Of a stretch of DNA of 64,000 bases, positions 17,293 through 27,487 are shown piece by piece. Under the pieces are notes generated by a model that ran no database searches, was not told the DNA's origin, and saw only the letters and a list, made by a program, of their open reading frames with translations. Each line of letters begins with the position of its first letter. Position 1 is the first letter of the stretch. The stretch covers positions 62,001 through 126,000 of the forward strand of contig NZ_PJON01000005.1 of NCBI RefSeq assembly GCF_002900975.1, in the 5' to 3' direction. The position numbers and the translations under genes were made by a program. Source of the stretch: Tabrizicola aquatica. GTDB lineage: Bacteria > Pseudomonadota > Alphaproteobacteria > Rhodobacterales > Rhodobacteraceae.

Positions 17293-19179
17293 TCAGTCGC
17301 GCGCCAACCCCATGGTCTGCAGGGCGGCCTTGATCTCGTCCAGGATCGCAGGGTCGTCGATGGTCGCAGGCATCTTCCAGGGCTGGCTATCGGCGATCTT
17401 GACCATCGTACCGCGCAGGATCTTGCCCGAACGAGTCTTGGGCAGGCGGTCCACCACGACGGCGCGCTTGAAGTCGGCGACGGGGCCGATCTGGTCGCGC
17501 ACCAGTTTCACGCATTCCTTGACCACCTCGTCATGCGGTCGGTTCGACCCCTTGTTCAGGCACAGAAAGCCCAGTGGGGACTGGCCCTTGAGGTCGTCCG
17601 CCACCCCGATCACGGCACATTCGGCCACGTCCTTGTGGGCGGCCAGCACCTCCTCCATCGCGCCGGTCGACAGGCGGTGGCCGGCCACGTTGATCACGTC
17701 ATCGGTGCGGGCCATGATGTAGAGATAGCCGTCCGCATCGATATAGCCGGCATCACCGGTCTCGTAATAGCCGGGGAAGTGGTTGAGATAGGACTTGCGG
17801 AACCGCTCTTCGGCATTCCAGAGCGTTGGCAGCGTGCCGGGCGGCAGGGGCAGCTTGATCGCGATGGCGCCAAGCGTGCCGGGGCTGACGGGGTGGCCAC
17901 CTTCGTCCAGCACCTGGACGTCGAAGCCGGGCATGGCAACCGAAGGCGAGCCGATCTTGACTGGCAGATGTTCGATCCCCAGCGGATTGGCGGCGATGGC
18001 ATAACCCGTCTCGGTCTGCCACCAGTGGTCGACGACCGGGACTTTCAGGTGGTTCTGCGCCCAGTGGATCGTGTCGGGATCGGCCCGTTCGCCGGCCAGA
18101 TACAGGGCTTGAAGCGACGGCAGGGGTGGTACCAGTTTGCCGTCCGGATCATCGCGCTTGATCGCCCGCAGCGCCGTGGGGGCGGTGAAGAAGCTTTTCA
18201 CCCCGTATTCGTTGATAACCCGCCAGAAGGCGGCGGCGTCGGGGGTGCCGACCGGCTTGCCCTCGTACACGACGGTGGTGCAGCCGGCGATCAGAGGGCC
18301 GTAGCAGATGTAGCTGTGGCCGACGACCCAGCCCACGTCACTGGCGGCCCAGAACACATCGCCCGCGCCGACATTGTAAATCGCCCGCATGGTCCAATTC
18401 AGCGCCACCAGATGTCCCGCAGTGGGGCGCACGACGCCCTTTGGTGCGCCGGTGGTGCCAGAGGTATAGAGGATGTAGGCCGGATGGTTGCCCTCGACCG
18501 GGGTGCAGTCGGCGGGTTCGACCCCGAACTGGAATTCATGCCAGGCAACGTCGCGGCCCGGCGTCAGTTTGGCGACTTCCTGCTCGCGCTGGAAGATCAC
18601 GCAGAAGTCGGGCTTGTGGGTGGCCTGGTCGATGGCCGCGTCAAGAAGCGGCTTGTAATGAACGACCCGCGACGGCTCGATCCCGCAAGAAGCCGCGATG
18701 ATCGCCTTTGGCGTGCAGTCGTCGATGCGCACGGCAAGTTCGTGGGCCGCAAAGCCGCCGAACACGACCGAATGAATCGCGCCAAGGCGGGCGCAGGCAA
18801 GCATCGCCTCCAGAGCCTCGGGGATCATCGGCATGTAGATGATGACCCGGTCGCCCTTCTGGATGCCCTTGGCCTTCAGCGCGCCGGCCAGACGCGAGAC
18901 GCGATCAAGCAGGTCGGCATAGGTGATGACGTGCTTTGTGCCGGTGACGGGGCTGTCGTGGATGATGGCGGCCTGTTTGCCGCGGCCGGCGATCACATGA
19001 CGGTCTACCGCGTTCCAGCAGGTGTTGACCTGTGCGTCGGTGAACCATTCGTACAAAGGTGCCCGAGAGGCATCCAGCGCCCGGGTGGGCGGCGTGACCC
19101 AGTCGATGCCGCCGGCGGCTGCCAGCCAGAACCCCTCGGGGTCCTTTTGCCACTGCCCGTAAAGCTGTGCGTAGCTCAT
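17293..19179 (-). CDS. prpE: Propionyl-CoA synthetase (acyl-CoA ligase)
   Basis: 628 residues, the usual PrpE length and shorter than typical acetyl-CoA synthetases. Adenylates propionate and transfers it to CoA, feeding propionyl-CoA carboxylation. Visible: the AMP-binding P-loop Y-T-S-G-T-T-G-A-P-K-G-V, W-W-Q-T-E-T-G, Y-E-T-G-D, and the acetylatable catalytic lysine in K-T-R-S-G-K-I-L-R. The block Y-G-V-K-S-F-F-T-A-P-T-A-L-R-A-I-K is characteristic of PrpE. Acetate may be used less well. Upstream DNA contains several TTTGCA-type sequences (see 19276-19364). Confidence 0.9.
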   Translation of the reverse strand: MSYAQLYGQWQKDPEGFWLAAAGGIDWVTPPTRALDASRAPLYEWFTDAQVNTCWNAVDRHVIAGRGKQAAIIHDSPVTGTKHVITYADLLDRVSRLAGALKAKGIQKGDRVIIYMPMIPEALEAMLACARLGAIHSVVFGGFAAHELAVRIDDCTPKAIIAASCGIEPSRVVHYKPLLDAAIDQATHKPDFCVIFQREQEVAKLTPGRDVAWHEFQFGVEPADCTPVEGNHPAYILYTSGTTGAPKGVVRPTAGHLVALNWTMRAIYNVGAGDVFWAASDVGWVVGHSYICYGPLIAGCTTVVYEGKPVGTPDAAAFWRVINEYGVKSFFTAPTALRAIKRDDPDGKLVPPLPSLQALYLAGERADPDTIHWAQNHLKVPVVDHWWQTETGYAIAANPLGIEHLPVKIGSPSVAMPGFDVQVLDEGGHPVSPGTLGAIAIKLPLPPGTLPTLWNAEERFRKSYLNHFPGYYETGDAGYIDADGYLYIMARTDDVINVAGHRLSTGAMEEVLAAHKDVAECAVIGVADDLKGQSPLGFLCLNKGSNRPHDEVVKECVKLVRDQIGPVADFKRAVVVDRLPKTRSGKILRGTMVKIADSQPWKMPATIDDPAILDEIKAALQTMGLARD

Positions 19180-19275
19180 CGCGTCATCCCCCCGCTGATG
19201 TCTCCTCCGCCGCAGGTGTTACGGCATTGGTGGCAGGGCTGGCAACGCTGTTACCGGAAACGGCAGAGAGATTCT

Positions 19276-19364
19276 TTGCAGAATTTGCCGGTGCCCTCTA
19301 GAAATATTTGCAAAACCGCGAAGCGTGGCGTCAGCACCGGGAGGATGCGGGGGACTTTGCAAAG
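19276..19364 (-). promoter_or_regulatory. TTTGCA-rich region upstream of prpE
   Basis: Between prpE and the receptor gene are TTTGCA (19275-19280), ATTTGCAAAA (19306-19315) and the palindrome CTTTGCAAAG (19355-19364). ScfR-type regulators of propionate genes (PccR in Rhodobacter sphaeroides) recognise paired TTTGCAAA half-sites; the exact four-base spacing of that motif is not present here, so the assignment is tentative. Confidence 0.35.
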
Positions 19365-19367
19365 CCT

Positions 19368-20798
19368 TCACAGGTAGGCCAGCCGCAGGCCGCCCCATGG
19401 CCGACCGCGCACCACGATCGGCGCCGACACGTCGATCATGATGCGGAACACCCCGCCCCCCATGTCGCGGCGATAGACCTGCAACAGGAAGGGCGCCTCG
19501 TTCCGGCCGGCTTTCAGGCCAACGCGGTCGTTGAAGACACGGCGGTTGCGGCAGTTGGCGGCGTTCCAGACCGGATCACGCCCCTGTGGTTGCGAGAACT
19601 TGGTGTTGTGCGTCGGCAGATAGCCGTTGCGGTCGACCGCGGCGCAAAAGACCACACGCTGTGAGAGGCCAAGCGCGGCCTCCTGGACCGGCGGAAAGAG
19701 ACGGTCGGTCAGCGCAGTGAAGGGGGCCAGGACCTGCGCCGGATTCGAGCCCGGGATCGGCCGGTAGTCGGAACTGAACAACTCGCTTTCCGAAGTTTCG
19801 CCGCGGTCCAATGCCCCCTCCAGCAACCGGGACAGCGCGGCGGCATCGGTCCGCACACGGTCGATGAACATCTGTTCGCTGCTGGCTGCGCCGAGGGCCA
19901 CGGCGTGCTGAACCATCGTCTCGGACGTGTCGATCAGTTCCTGCGAGCGGGCGCCGAGATGGGTGATCGCATCGGCGCGGCCGCGCAGGTTGGCCTCCAG
20001 CGTGCGGACATCGGGAACATAGGCGCCGACCGCATCGCGCACACGGGCTGTTGCAGCGCCGATCGCGCCGGCAATGTGGTCAAGCGCCGCCATGCCTTGC
20101 CGGATATCGGTAAGCGCGCGGTCCACCCCTTGCGATCCGGCCACGACCCGTTCGGCATCTTCCATCACCTCGACCGCGCCGGTGGAGAAGGTTTCGGCAT
20201 CGCTCCGCACGCGGGTCAGGCTTTGCGCGATGCCATCGGCCGCCGTGCTGGTGTCGCGCGCCAGCTTGCCAATCGCTTCGGCGATGACCGAAAAGCCTGC
20301 GCCCGAAGGGCCGGCCCGCGCTGCCTCGATCCGGGCGTTGAGCGCCAGGATATTCACCTCACGCGCGATGTGGGTGATCAGGGCAAGGTTCTGTTCGGTC
20401 GCGGCCAGCGAGGCCATGAAATCGGCCATCCATCCCTTGACGCCTGCCACCCAGCCAGTGATTCGCAGCGTTTGCTCCCGCGCCTCTTGCATGGTGGCGA
20501 CCGAAGCTTGGACGACGTCATGCGTTCCGGTCGCCGCATTGAGTACGGTCTGCGACGCGTCCTCCATCTGCCGCGTTTCCTCTAGCACCCGCTCAAGGCC
20601 GCGGCCAATTGAGGTCAGAAGTCCTTGCTCTGCTTGTGCATTCTGTCCCAGATCTTCAAGAAATCCGGCAATGTCCACCGCCGAGCGGCCGACTTTGCCA
20701 GCCGCTTCCGCAACGGCATCCAACTGCCGCGATCCCGTGGGCATGCCCGGCCCTACAGGTTCCGCACGAGTCAAGGGATGCTGCGGGGCAAAGGACAT
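19368..20798 (-). CDS. Soluble methyl-accepting chemotaxis-type receptor
   Basis: 476 residues from the ATG at 20798 with GGAG 4 nt upstream; the earlier ATG at 20837 has no ribosome site. No hydrophobic segment long enough to cross the membrane, so the protein is cytoplasmic. The central signalling tip is clear ([18 protein letters not shown], with G-F-S-V-I-A-E following). Unusually the sensory part is C-terminal: [18 protein letters not shown] and [13 protein letters not shown] resemble the redox/Cache-like C-terminal domain of other soluble transducers. Ligand unknown; no che genes nearby. Confidence 0.85.
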   Translation of the reverse strand: MSFAPQHPLTRAEPVGPGMPTGSRQLDAVAEAAGKVGRSAVDIAGFLEDLGQNAQAEQGLLTSIGRGLERVLEETRQMEDASQTVLNAATGTHDVVQASVATMQEAREQTLRITGWVAGVKGWMADFMASLAATEQNLALITHIAREVNILALNARIEAARAGPSGAGFSVIAEAIGKLARDTSTAADGIAQSLTRVRSDAETFSTGAVEVMEDAERVVAGSQGVDRALTDIRQGMAALDHIAGAIGAATARVRDAVGAYVPDVRTLEANLRGRADAITHLGARSQELIDTSETMVQHAVALGAASSEQMFIDRVRTDAAALSRLLEGALDRGETSESELFSSDYRPIPGSNPAQVLAPFTALTDRLFPPVQEAALGLSQRVVFCAAVDRNGYLPTHNTKFSQPQGRDPVWNAANCRNRRVFNDRVGLKAGRNEAPFLLQVYRRDMGGGVFRIMIDVSAPIVVRGRPWGGLRLAYL

Positions 20799-20861
20799 GG
20801 GCGCTCCAATCTGAATGGTGCGCCCATGTTTTGCCAAAAGCCCTGAAGCTTGAGTTAACGG

Positions 20862-23141
20862 TTAGCCGTAATGTGCGACCGGCGTGCCTGCGATGGCGGA
20901 CATGTTCAAAAGACCCCGCGCGGTGATCGCCGGTGTGACCACATGGGCCTTGTTCCCCATGCCCATCAGGATCGGGCCGACTTCCAGCCCGCCTGCCTTG
21001 ACCTTCAGGATGTTGCGCACGCCCGAGGCGACCTCGCTTGACGCAAAGACCAGCACGTTCGCGCCACCTTCGTAACGGGACCCCGGCAGCAGGCGGTCCC
21101 GGATCGACTGGTCCAGCGCGGCGTCGATGTTCATCTCGCCTTCATAGGCGAAGTCGGGTTCGCGCGCGTCCAGCAACTCCAGCGCCTCGCGGATCCGGCG
21201 GGCGCTGGCGGTGTCCATGTTGCCGAACTGCGACTGGGTGCAAAGCGCGATCTTGGGCGCAAGGCCAAAGCGGCGGACGTGGCGGGCCGCGCCGATCACC
21301 GTCTCCATGATCTGCTGCGGGGTCGGTTCGGGATGGACGTGGGTGTCGGCAATGAAAAGCGGGCCGTCCTCCAGGATCATCAGACTGAGTGCCGCGACGG
21401 GGTGAAGGCCGCCGCGTGCAAGGATCTGGCGCACATAGCCCAGGTGCCAGTTGAACTGCCCGAAAGTGCCGCAGATCATGCTGTCGGCTTCCTCGCGGTG
21501 GACCATGATGGCGGCGATGGCGGTGGTGTTGGTCCGCATCACGGCGCGGGCGGTGTCGGGCGTGACACCGCGGCGGGCCATCAACTCGTGGTAGGTGCCC
21601 CAGTAATCACGGTAGCGGTGGTCGTTTTCCGGGTTCACCAGGTGGAAGTCGCGGCCGGGCCGGATGGGCAGGCCAAAGCGTTCGCAGCGCGCCTCGACCA
21701 CTTCGGGGCGGCCGATAAGGATCGGAACATCCGTCGTCTCCTCCAGCATCGCGTTGGCGGCGCGCAGGACGCGCTCGTCCTCGCCCTCGGCAAAGACGAT
21801 GCGGCGGGTCGCCATTTTCGAGGCTTCGAATACCGGGCGCATCAGCAGGGCGGATTTGAACACCGACCCGTCCAGCTTGCGCTTGTAAGCGTCCAGGTCC
21901 TCCAGCGGGCGGGTGGCGACACCGGTTTCCATAGCTGCCTTGGCGACGGCGCTGGCGACGACGCCGATCAGGCGGGGATCGAAGGGCTTGGGGATCAGGT
22001 AGTCCGGGCCAAAGGACATGGTCTCGCCCCGGTAGGCGGCGGCGGCCTCGGCGCTGGTGGTGGCGCGGGCCAGCGCGGCGATGCCTTCGATGCAGGCGAT
22101 CTTCATCTCGTCGTTGATCGTGGTCGCGCCGACATCCAAAGCGCCGCGGAAGATGAAGGGAAAGCACAGGACGTTGTTGACCTGGTTCGGAAAGTCCGAC
22201 CGCCCGGTGGCGATGATCGCGCCGGGGGCGACCTTGCGGGCGTCGTCGGGCAGGATTTCGGGCGTCGGGTTGGCCAGCGCGAAGATGATCGGGTTCGGGG
22301 CCATCGTCTGAACCATCGCGGGCGTCAGGACGCCTGGGCCGGACAGGCCAAGGAAGAGGTCCGCGCCCTTGATCACGTCCGCCAGCGTGGCGGGCTTGTC
22401 GCCTTGGGCGAAGGCGGCCTTCTGCTGGGTCATCTGCTCGGCCCGGCCGTGGTAGACCAGACCTTCAAGGTCGCAAAGACAGACGTTCTCACGCTTGACG
22501 CCCAGCTTCACCAGCATTTCCAGGCAAGCGATGCCGGCCGCCCCGCCGCCGGTCGAGACGACTTTGATGTCGCCGAATTTCTTGCCCGCCACGATCATGG
22601 CGTTGGTCGCCGCCGCGCCGACGACGATGGCGGTGCCGTGCTGGTCGTCGTGGAATACGGGGATGTTCATCCGCTCGCGGCACAGCTTTTCGACAATGAA
22701 GCAGTCGGGGGCCTTGATATCCTCAAGGTTCACCGCGCCGAAGGTGGGTTCCAGCGCGCAGACGATCTCGGCCAGCTTGACGGGGTCGGGTTCGTTCACC
22801 TCGATGTCAAAGCAGTCGATATTGGCGAACTTCTTGAAGAGGACCGCCTTGCCTTCCATCACCGGCTTCGACGCCAAGGCGCCGATGTTGCCCAGGCCCA
22901 GGACTGCGGTTCCGTTCGAGATGACGGCGACGAGATTGCCCTTCGAGGTGTAGCGGCTGGCGGTGGCAGGATCGGCCTTGATCTCCAGACAGGCTTCGGC
23001 GACGCCGGGGCTGTAGGCGCGGGCCAGATCGCGGCCGTTGGCCAGTGGCTTGGTCGCCCGGATCTCCAGCTTCCCGGGCTTCGGGAATTCGTGATAATCC
23101 AGCGCCGCTTGGCGTGCGTTGTCCTGCCGTGCCTCGTCCAT
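20862..23141 (-). CDS. maeB: NADP-dependent malic enzyme (malic-phosphotransacetylase hybrid)
   Basis: 759 residues from the ATG at 23141, behind GGGAGGA; the frame continues upstream to 23333 without support. Residues 1-430 form the malic enzyme domain (Y-S-P-G-V-A, V-I-S-N-G-T-A-V-L-G-L-G-N-I-G, F-H-D-D-Q-H-G-T-A); residues about 430-759 form a phosphotransacetylase-like domain (F-A-E-G-E-D-E-R-V, M-I-C-G-T), which in this family is regulatory, sensing acetyl-CoA, rather than catalytic. Converts malate to pyruvate and CO2 with NADPH formation. Divergent from the cupin gene. Confidence 0.95.
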   Translation of the reverse strand: MDEARQDNARQAALDYHEFPKPGKLEIRATKPLANGRDLARAYSPGVAEACLEIKADPATASRYTSKGNLVAVISNGTAVLGLGNIGALASKPVMEGKAVLFKKFANIDCFDIEVNEPDPVKLAEIVCALEPTFGAVNLEDIKAPDCFIVEKLCRERMNIPVFHDDQHGTAIVVGAAATNAMIVAGKKFGDIKVVSTGGGAAGIACLEMLVKLGVKRENVCLCDLEGLVYHGRAEQMTQQKAAFAQGDKPATLADVIKGADLFLGLSGPGVLTPAMVQTMAPNPIIFALANPTPEILPDDARKVAPGAIIATGRSDFPNQVNNVLCFPFIFRGALDVGATTINDEMKIACIEGIAALARATTSAEAAAAYRGETMSFGPDYLIPKPFDPRLIGVVASAVAKAAMETGVATRPLEDLDAYKRKLDGSVFKSALLMRPVFEASKMATRRIVFAEGEDERVLRAANAMLEETTDVPILIGRPEVVEARCERFGLPIRPGRDFHLVNPENDHRYRDYWGTYHELMARRGVTPDTARAVMRTNTTAIAAIMVHREEADSMICGTFGQFNWHLGYVRQILARGGLHPVAALSLMILEDGPLFIADTHVHPEPTPQQIMETVIGAARHVRRFGLAPKIALCTQSQFGNMDTASARRIREALELLDAREPDFAYEGEMNIDAALDQSIRDRLLPGSRYEGGANVLVFASSEVASGVRNILKVKAGGLEVGPILMGMGNKAHVVTPAITARGLLNMSAIAGTPVAHYG

Positions 23142-23281
23142 ACATTCCTCCCGCGGAAACTGGTTCAACGTTAAACCAGTTTCGTGCCCTTGCCTATGCG
23201 GCAAGCCTTGAAACCGTTTTCGGGCCGGCTTGCAAATCACTTCCCCGCCGACCACGATGCCGCCATAGCACGGGGAATGCC

Positions 23282-24376
23282 ATGACGGAAACGAGCAGCA
23301 AGGAAATCCGGGCCGAAATCCGGTTGCCGACACAGGAACTGCGCGAAGATCTGCCCTTCTTCACCAAGACGCTGGGGATGCGGCTGGACATGATCTTTCC
23401 CGCCGACAACCCCGAGGTCGCAGTCCTGTCCGGCCATGGACTGCGACTGCGTATCCAGAAGGGCGCGGCCGAGGCCCCCGGAACCCTGCGCATCCTGACC
23501 GATGATCCCGGTTTTGCAGGTGGCGCGAAGGCACTGGTCGCACCGAACGGTACGCGGGTGGAAATCGACGAGCTGAATCCTCCGGTCGTCACCCCGGCCA
23601 CCGAACATGCCTTCGTGGTCCGGCGCCTGGCGGACCAGGCGCCCTGGGTGATCGGGCGCGCGGGGATGGAGTATCGCGACCTGATCCCGACCCGCCTGGG
23701 CGGGGCGATGATCGCCAGCCACATCCGTGTGCCCGATGGGCCGGTGCCGGACATGGTGCATTTCCACAAGGTCGGCTTCCAACTGATCTTCTGCGTCGCG
23801 GGCTGGGTGGACGTGCTGTACGAGGATCAGGGCGACATCCGCCGTATCCACGCCGGCGACTGCTTCATCCAGCCGCCGGGCATCCGCCACAAGGTCCTGC
23901 ACTCGGAAGGGGTGCAAGTGGTGGAAATCGGCGTCCCGGCCGAGCATGTGACCGAGATCGACCACGACATGACCCTGCCCACCCCGCACTACCGGCCCGA
24001 CCGGGAATGGGAAGGGCAAAGGTTCGTCCACGACATCGGCGCGAAAGGCGTATACGCGCCCTTCCGCATTCCGGGATTCGAGGCGCGCGATACCACGATC
24101 CACGCTGCGACCAAGGGCGTCGCCTCGGTCATGGTGGCCCGGCCCACCGGCCCTGCACCCTGGACTGTGCATGATGGCGATATCCTGTTCACCTTCGTGA
24201 TGCGCGGCGCCATGACGCTGGAGGGCGAGGGCAAGGACCCCTTCCGCCTGGAACCCGGCGACGCCTTCGTGATCCCTCCGGGGATGGCAACACGCTATGC
24301 CGACTGCACGACGGACCTGGAGCTGCTGGAGGTGACGCTTCCGGGCAACCCCGAAACGCGTGTCGTCGACAGATGA
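23282..24376 (+). CDS. Bicupin protein with N-terminal VOC-like region
   Basis: 364 residues; ATG at 23282 behind GGGGAATGCC. Residues ~10-110 read like a glyoxalase/VOC half (D-L-P-F-F-T-K-T-L-G-M-R-L-D). Two cupin barrels follow: the first with M-V-H-F-H-K-V-G-F-Q-L and the second with P-W-T-V-H-D-G-D-I-L-F-T-F-V and G-D-A-F-V-I-P-P-G. The first keeps two metal-type His; the second is poorer in metal ligands. Possibly a dioxygenase or isomerase-like enzyme; substrate not identifiable. Followed by a very strong inverted repeat, so it is probably monocistronic. Confidence 0.75.
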   Translation: MTETSSKEIRAEIRLPTQELREDLPFFTKTLGMRLDMIFPADNPEVAVLSGHGLRLRIQKGAAEAPGTLRILTDDPGFAGGAKALVAPNGTRVEIDELNPPVVTPATEHAFVVRRLADQAPWVIGRAGMEYRDLIPTRLGGAMIASHIRVPDGPVPDMVHFHKVGFQLIFCVAGWVDVLYEDQGDIRRIHAGDCFIQPPGIRHKVLHSEGVQVVEIGVPAEHVTEIDHDMTLPTPHYRPDREWEGQRFVHDIGAKGVYAPFRIPGFEARDTTIHAATKGVASVMVARPTGPAPWTVHDGDILFTFVMRGAMTLEGEGKDPFRLEPGDAFVIPPGMATRYADCTTDLELLEVTLPGNPETRVVDR

Positions 24377-24377
24377 C

Positions 24378-24446
24378 CGCTCGTCGAGCACTTCGTGCAC
24401 TCCTCGCGACGGCGCAGCGAGGAGTGCACGAAGTGCTCGACGAGCG
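24378..24446. repeat. Perfect 30-bp inverted repeat
   Basis: Arms 24378-24407 and 24417-24446 are exact reverse complements, each 30 nt, separated by 9 nt. The arm begins CGCTCGTCGAGCACTTCGTG. It starts one base after the cupin stop and lies 73 bp before cdd. The transcript would form a very stable hairpin without a U-tail. Confidence 0.9.
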
Positions 24447-24519
24447 ACCGGCGAGCGGACACCGCCACATCGGCCCACACACAGAACCAATCTGACCAAA
24501 TGGTCAAAGGGGGGCGAGG

Positions 24520-24912
24520 ATGACGTTGCTGGAAGCCGCGACCGCGGTCAGGGAGCGGGCCTATGCGCCCTATTCCCGCTTCAAGGTGGGGGCGGCGCTG
24601 CGGTCCACGTCGGGCGCGGTGCATGTCGGCTGCAATGTCGAGAATGTCGCCTATCCCGAAGGCACCTGCGCCGAGGCCGGGGCCATCGCCGCGATGATTG
24701 CGGCCGGAGACACCCGGATTGCCGAGGTCTGCGTGATCGCCGATAGCCCCGATCCGGTCCCACCCTGTGGCGGCTGCCGTCAAAAGATTGCCGAGTTCGC
24801 GGGGCAAGAGGTGAAGGTCACGCTTTGCACCACGGACGGCAAGCAACGGGTGATGACGGTTGCCGACCTTCTGCCGGGCGTTTTTACCGCCGCGCATATG
24901 GACCGGGCATGA
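24520..24912 (+). CDS. cdd: Cytidine deaminase
   Basis: 130 residues, the size of the small tetrameric Zn enzyme. Deaminates cytidine and deoxycytidine to uridine and deoxyuridine. The catalytic C-A-E-A-G (Cys ligand and catalytic Glu) and P-C-G-G-C-R-Q (two Cys ligands) motifs are intact, as is the N-terminal Y-A-P-Y-S-R-F-K-V-G-A-A. First gene of the nucleoside-salvage run; GGGGCGAGG serves as ribosome site. Its stop overlaps the deoA start. Confidence 0.96.
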   Translation: MTLLEAATAVRERAYAPYSRFKVGAALRSTSGAVHVGCNVENVAYPEGTCAEAGAIAAMIAAGDTRIAEVCVIADSPDPVPPCGGCRQKIAEFAGQEVKVTLCTTDGKQRVMTVADLLPGVFTAAHMDRA

Positions 24913-26218
24913 CTGACGCGCGTCAGGTCATCGCCACGATCCGCGACGGCGGCCAGCCCGCAGCCGATGACTTGCGCTGGTTCGCGGCCGGACTGGCCTC
25001 GGGCGTGGTGACGGATGCGCAGGCCGGGGCCTTCGCCATGGCCGTGCTGCTGAAAGGGTTGTCGGAAGAGGGCCGAGTCGCCCTGACGCGGGGGATGCGC
25101 GACACCGGCAAGGTGCTGGCCTGGGATCTGCCCGGTCCGGTGGTGGACAAGCATTCGACCGGCGGGATCGGTGACTGCACCTCGCTTCTGCTGGCGCCTG
25201 CGCTGGCGGCTTGCGGGGCCTATGTTCCGATGATCTCGGGCCGGGGGCTTGGCCATACTGGCGGGACGCTGGACAAGTTGGAAGCGATCCCGGGCTTTCG
25301 CACCGCCCTTTCGGAAGAGGCCCTGCGCAAACAGATGGGCGGCGTGAAATGCGCCATCGTTGCCGCAAGTGCCGACCTCGCCCCGGCGGACAAGCGGCTT
25401 TACGCGATCCGCGACATCTCAGGGACGGTGGAAAGCATCGACCTCATCACCGCCTCGATCCTGTCCAAGAAGCTGGCGGCGGGGTTGGAGGCGCTGGTGC
25501 TGGATGTCAAATGCGGTTCGGGCGCCTTCATGAAGACGCCGGAACGGGCCGAGGCGCTGGCCCGCGCGCTGGTCAAGACGGCGCAGGGCGCGGGCTGCAT
25601 GACGACGGCCCTGATCACCGACATGTCGCAGCCGTTGGCCACTGCCGCCGGCAACGCGCTGGAAGTGATCGAGGTGATGGAGACGCTGACCGGCACCTCG
25701 GTCAACACCGCGCTTTGGGACCTCACCGTGGCGCTGGGCGGCGAGGCGTTGGCGCTGGCGGGCCTGGCCGCCGATCCCAAGGACGGCGAGGGCCGCATCG
25801 CCGAGGCGCTGCAATCGGGTCAGGCGGCCGAGATCTTCGGGCGCATGGTCACGGCGCAGGGAGGGCCTGCCGATTTCGTCGAGCGTTGGCCGGACCGGCT
25901 GCCCTCGGCCCCCGTGGTGCTGGAAGTGCCGGCGCTGCAGGACGGCTATGTCGCCGCGATCGGCGGCGAGGCGCTGGGCCATGCGGTCGTGCATCTTGGC
26001 GGCGGGCGCCTGCGCGAGGGGGACAAGGTGAACCCTTCGGTCGGCCTGTCCGACCTTGCCGGGATTGGCGAGGAAACGGGCGAGGGCGTGCCCCTGGCCA
26101 TGGTCCACGCCGCCACGGAAGAGGCCGCGCGGGCGGCCGTTGCGGCAGTTCAGGCCGCCTACCGGATCGTGCCGGACCTGCCCGACGAACCGGCGCTGAT
26201 ACAGAAAAGGATTGCCGG

Positions 26219-26222
<4 letters not shown>
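24909..26222 (+). CDS. deoA: Thymidine phosphorylase
   Basis: 437 residues from the ATG at 24909, which overlaps the cdd stop (ATGA). Phosphorolyses thymidine/deoxyuridine to base and deoxyribose-1-phosphate. Family motifs are present: V-D-K-H-S-T-G-G-I-G-D (phosphate site), M-I-S-G-R-G-L-G-H-T-G-G-T-L-D-K-L-E, and D-V-K-C-G-S-G-A-F-M-K. Full length. Its product goes to deoB, encoded next with another 4-bp overlap. Confidence 0.97.
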
Positions 26223-27415
<1,193 letters not shown>

Positions 27416-27421
27416 CGGCCC

Positions 27422-27477
27422 CCGGGGGCGCTTAGCCCCCCGGACTTCCCGAGGATATTTGTGCAAAGATGAAATGA
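27422..27477 (+). repeat. Hairpin plus GGATATTTGTG element, copy 1
   Basis: A GC hairpin (CCGGGGG/CCCCCGG, 27422-27443) is followed by CCCGAGGATATTTGTGCAAA and GATGAA. The same composite, hairpin then CCCCGTGGGATATTTGTGG and ACAGAAAA, occurs at 46488-46537. Here it lies in sense orientation between deoB and add. Confidence 0.65.
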
Positions 27478-27487
27478 GGAGCGCTGC

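Noticed and set aside
19306-19315. A full ScfR operator (two TTTGCAAA spaced by four bases)
   Set aside because: The second half-site is missing at the right distance on both sides; only isolated half-sites remain.
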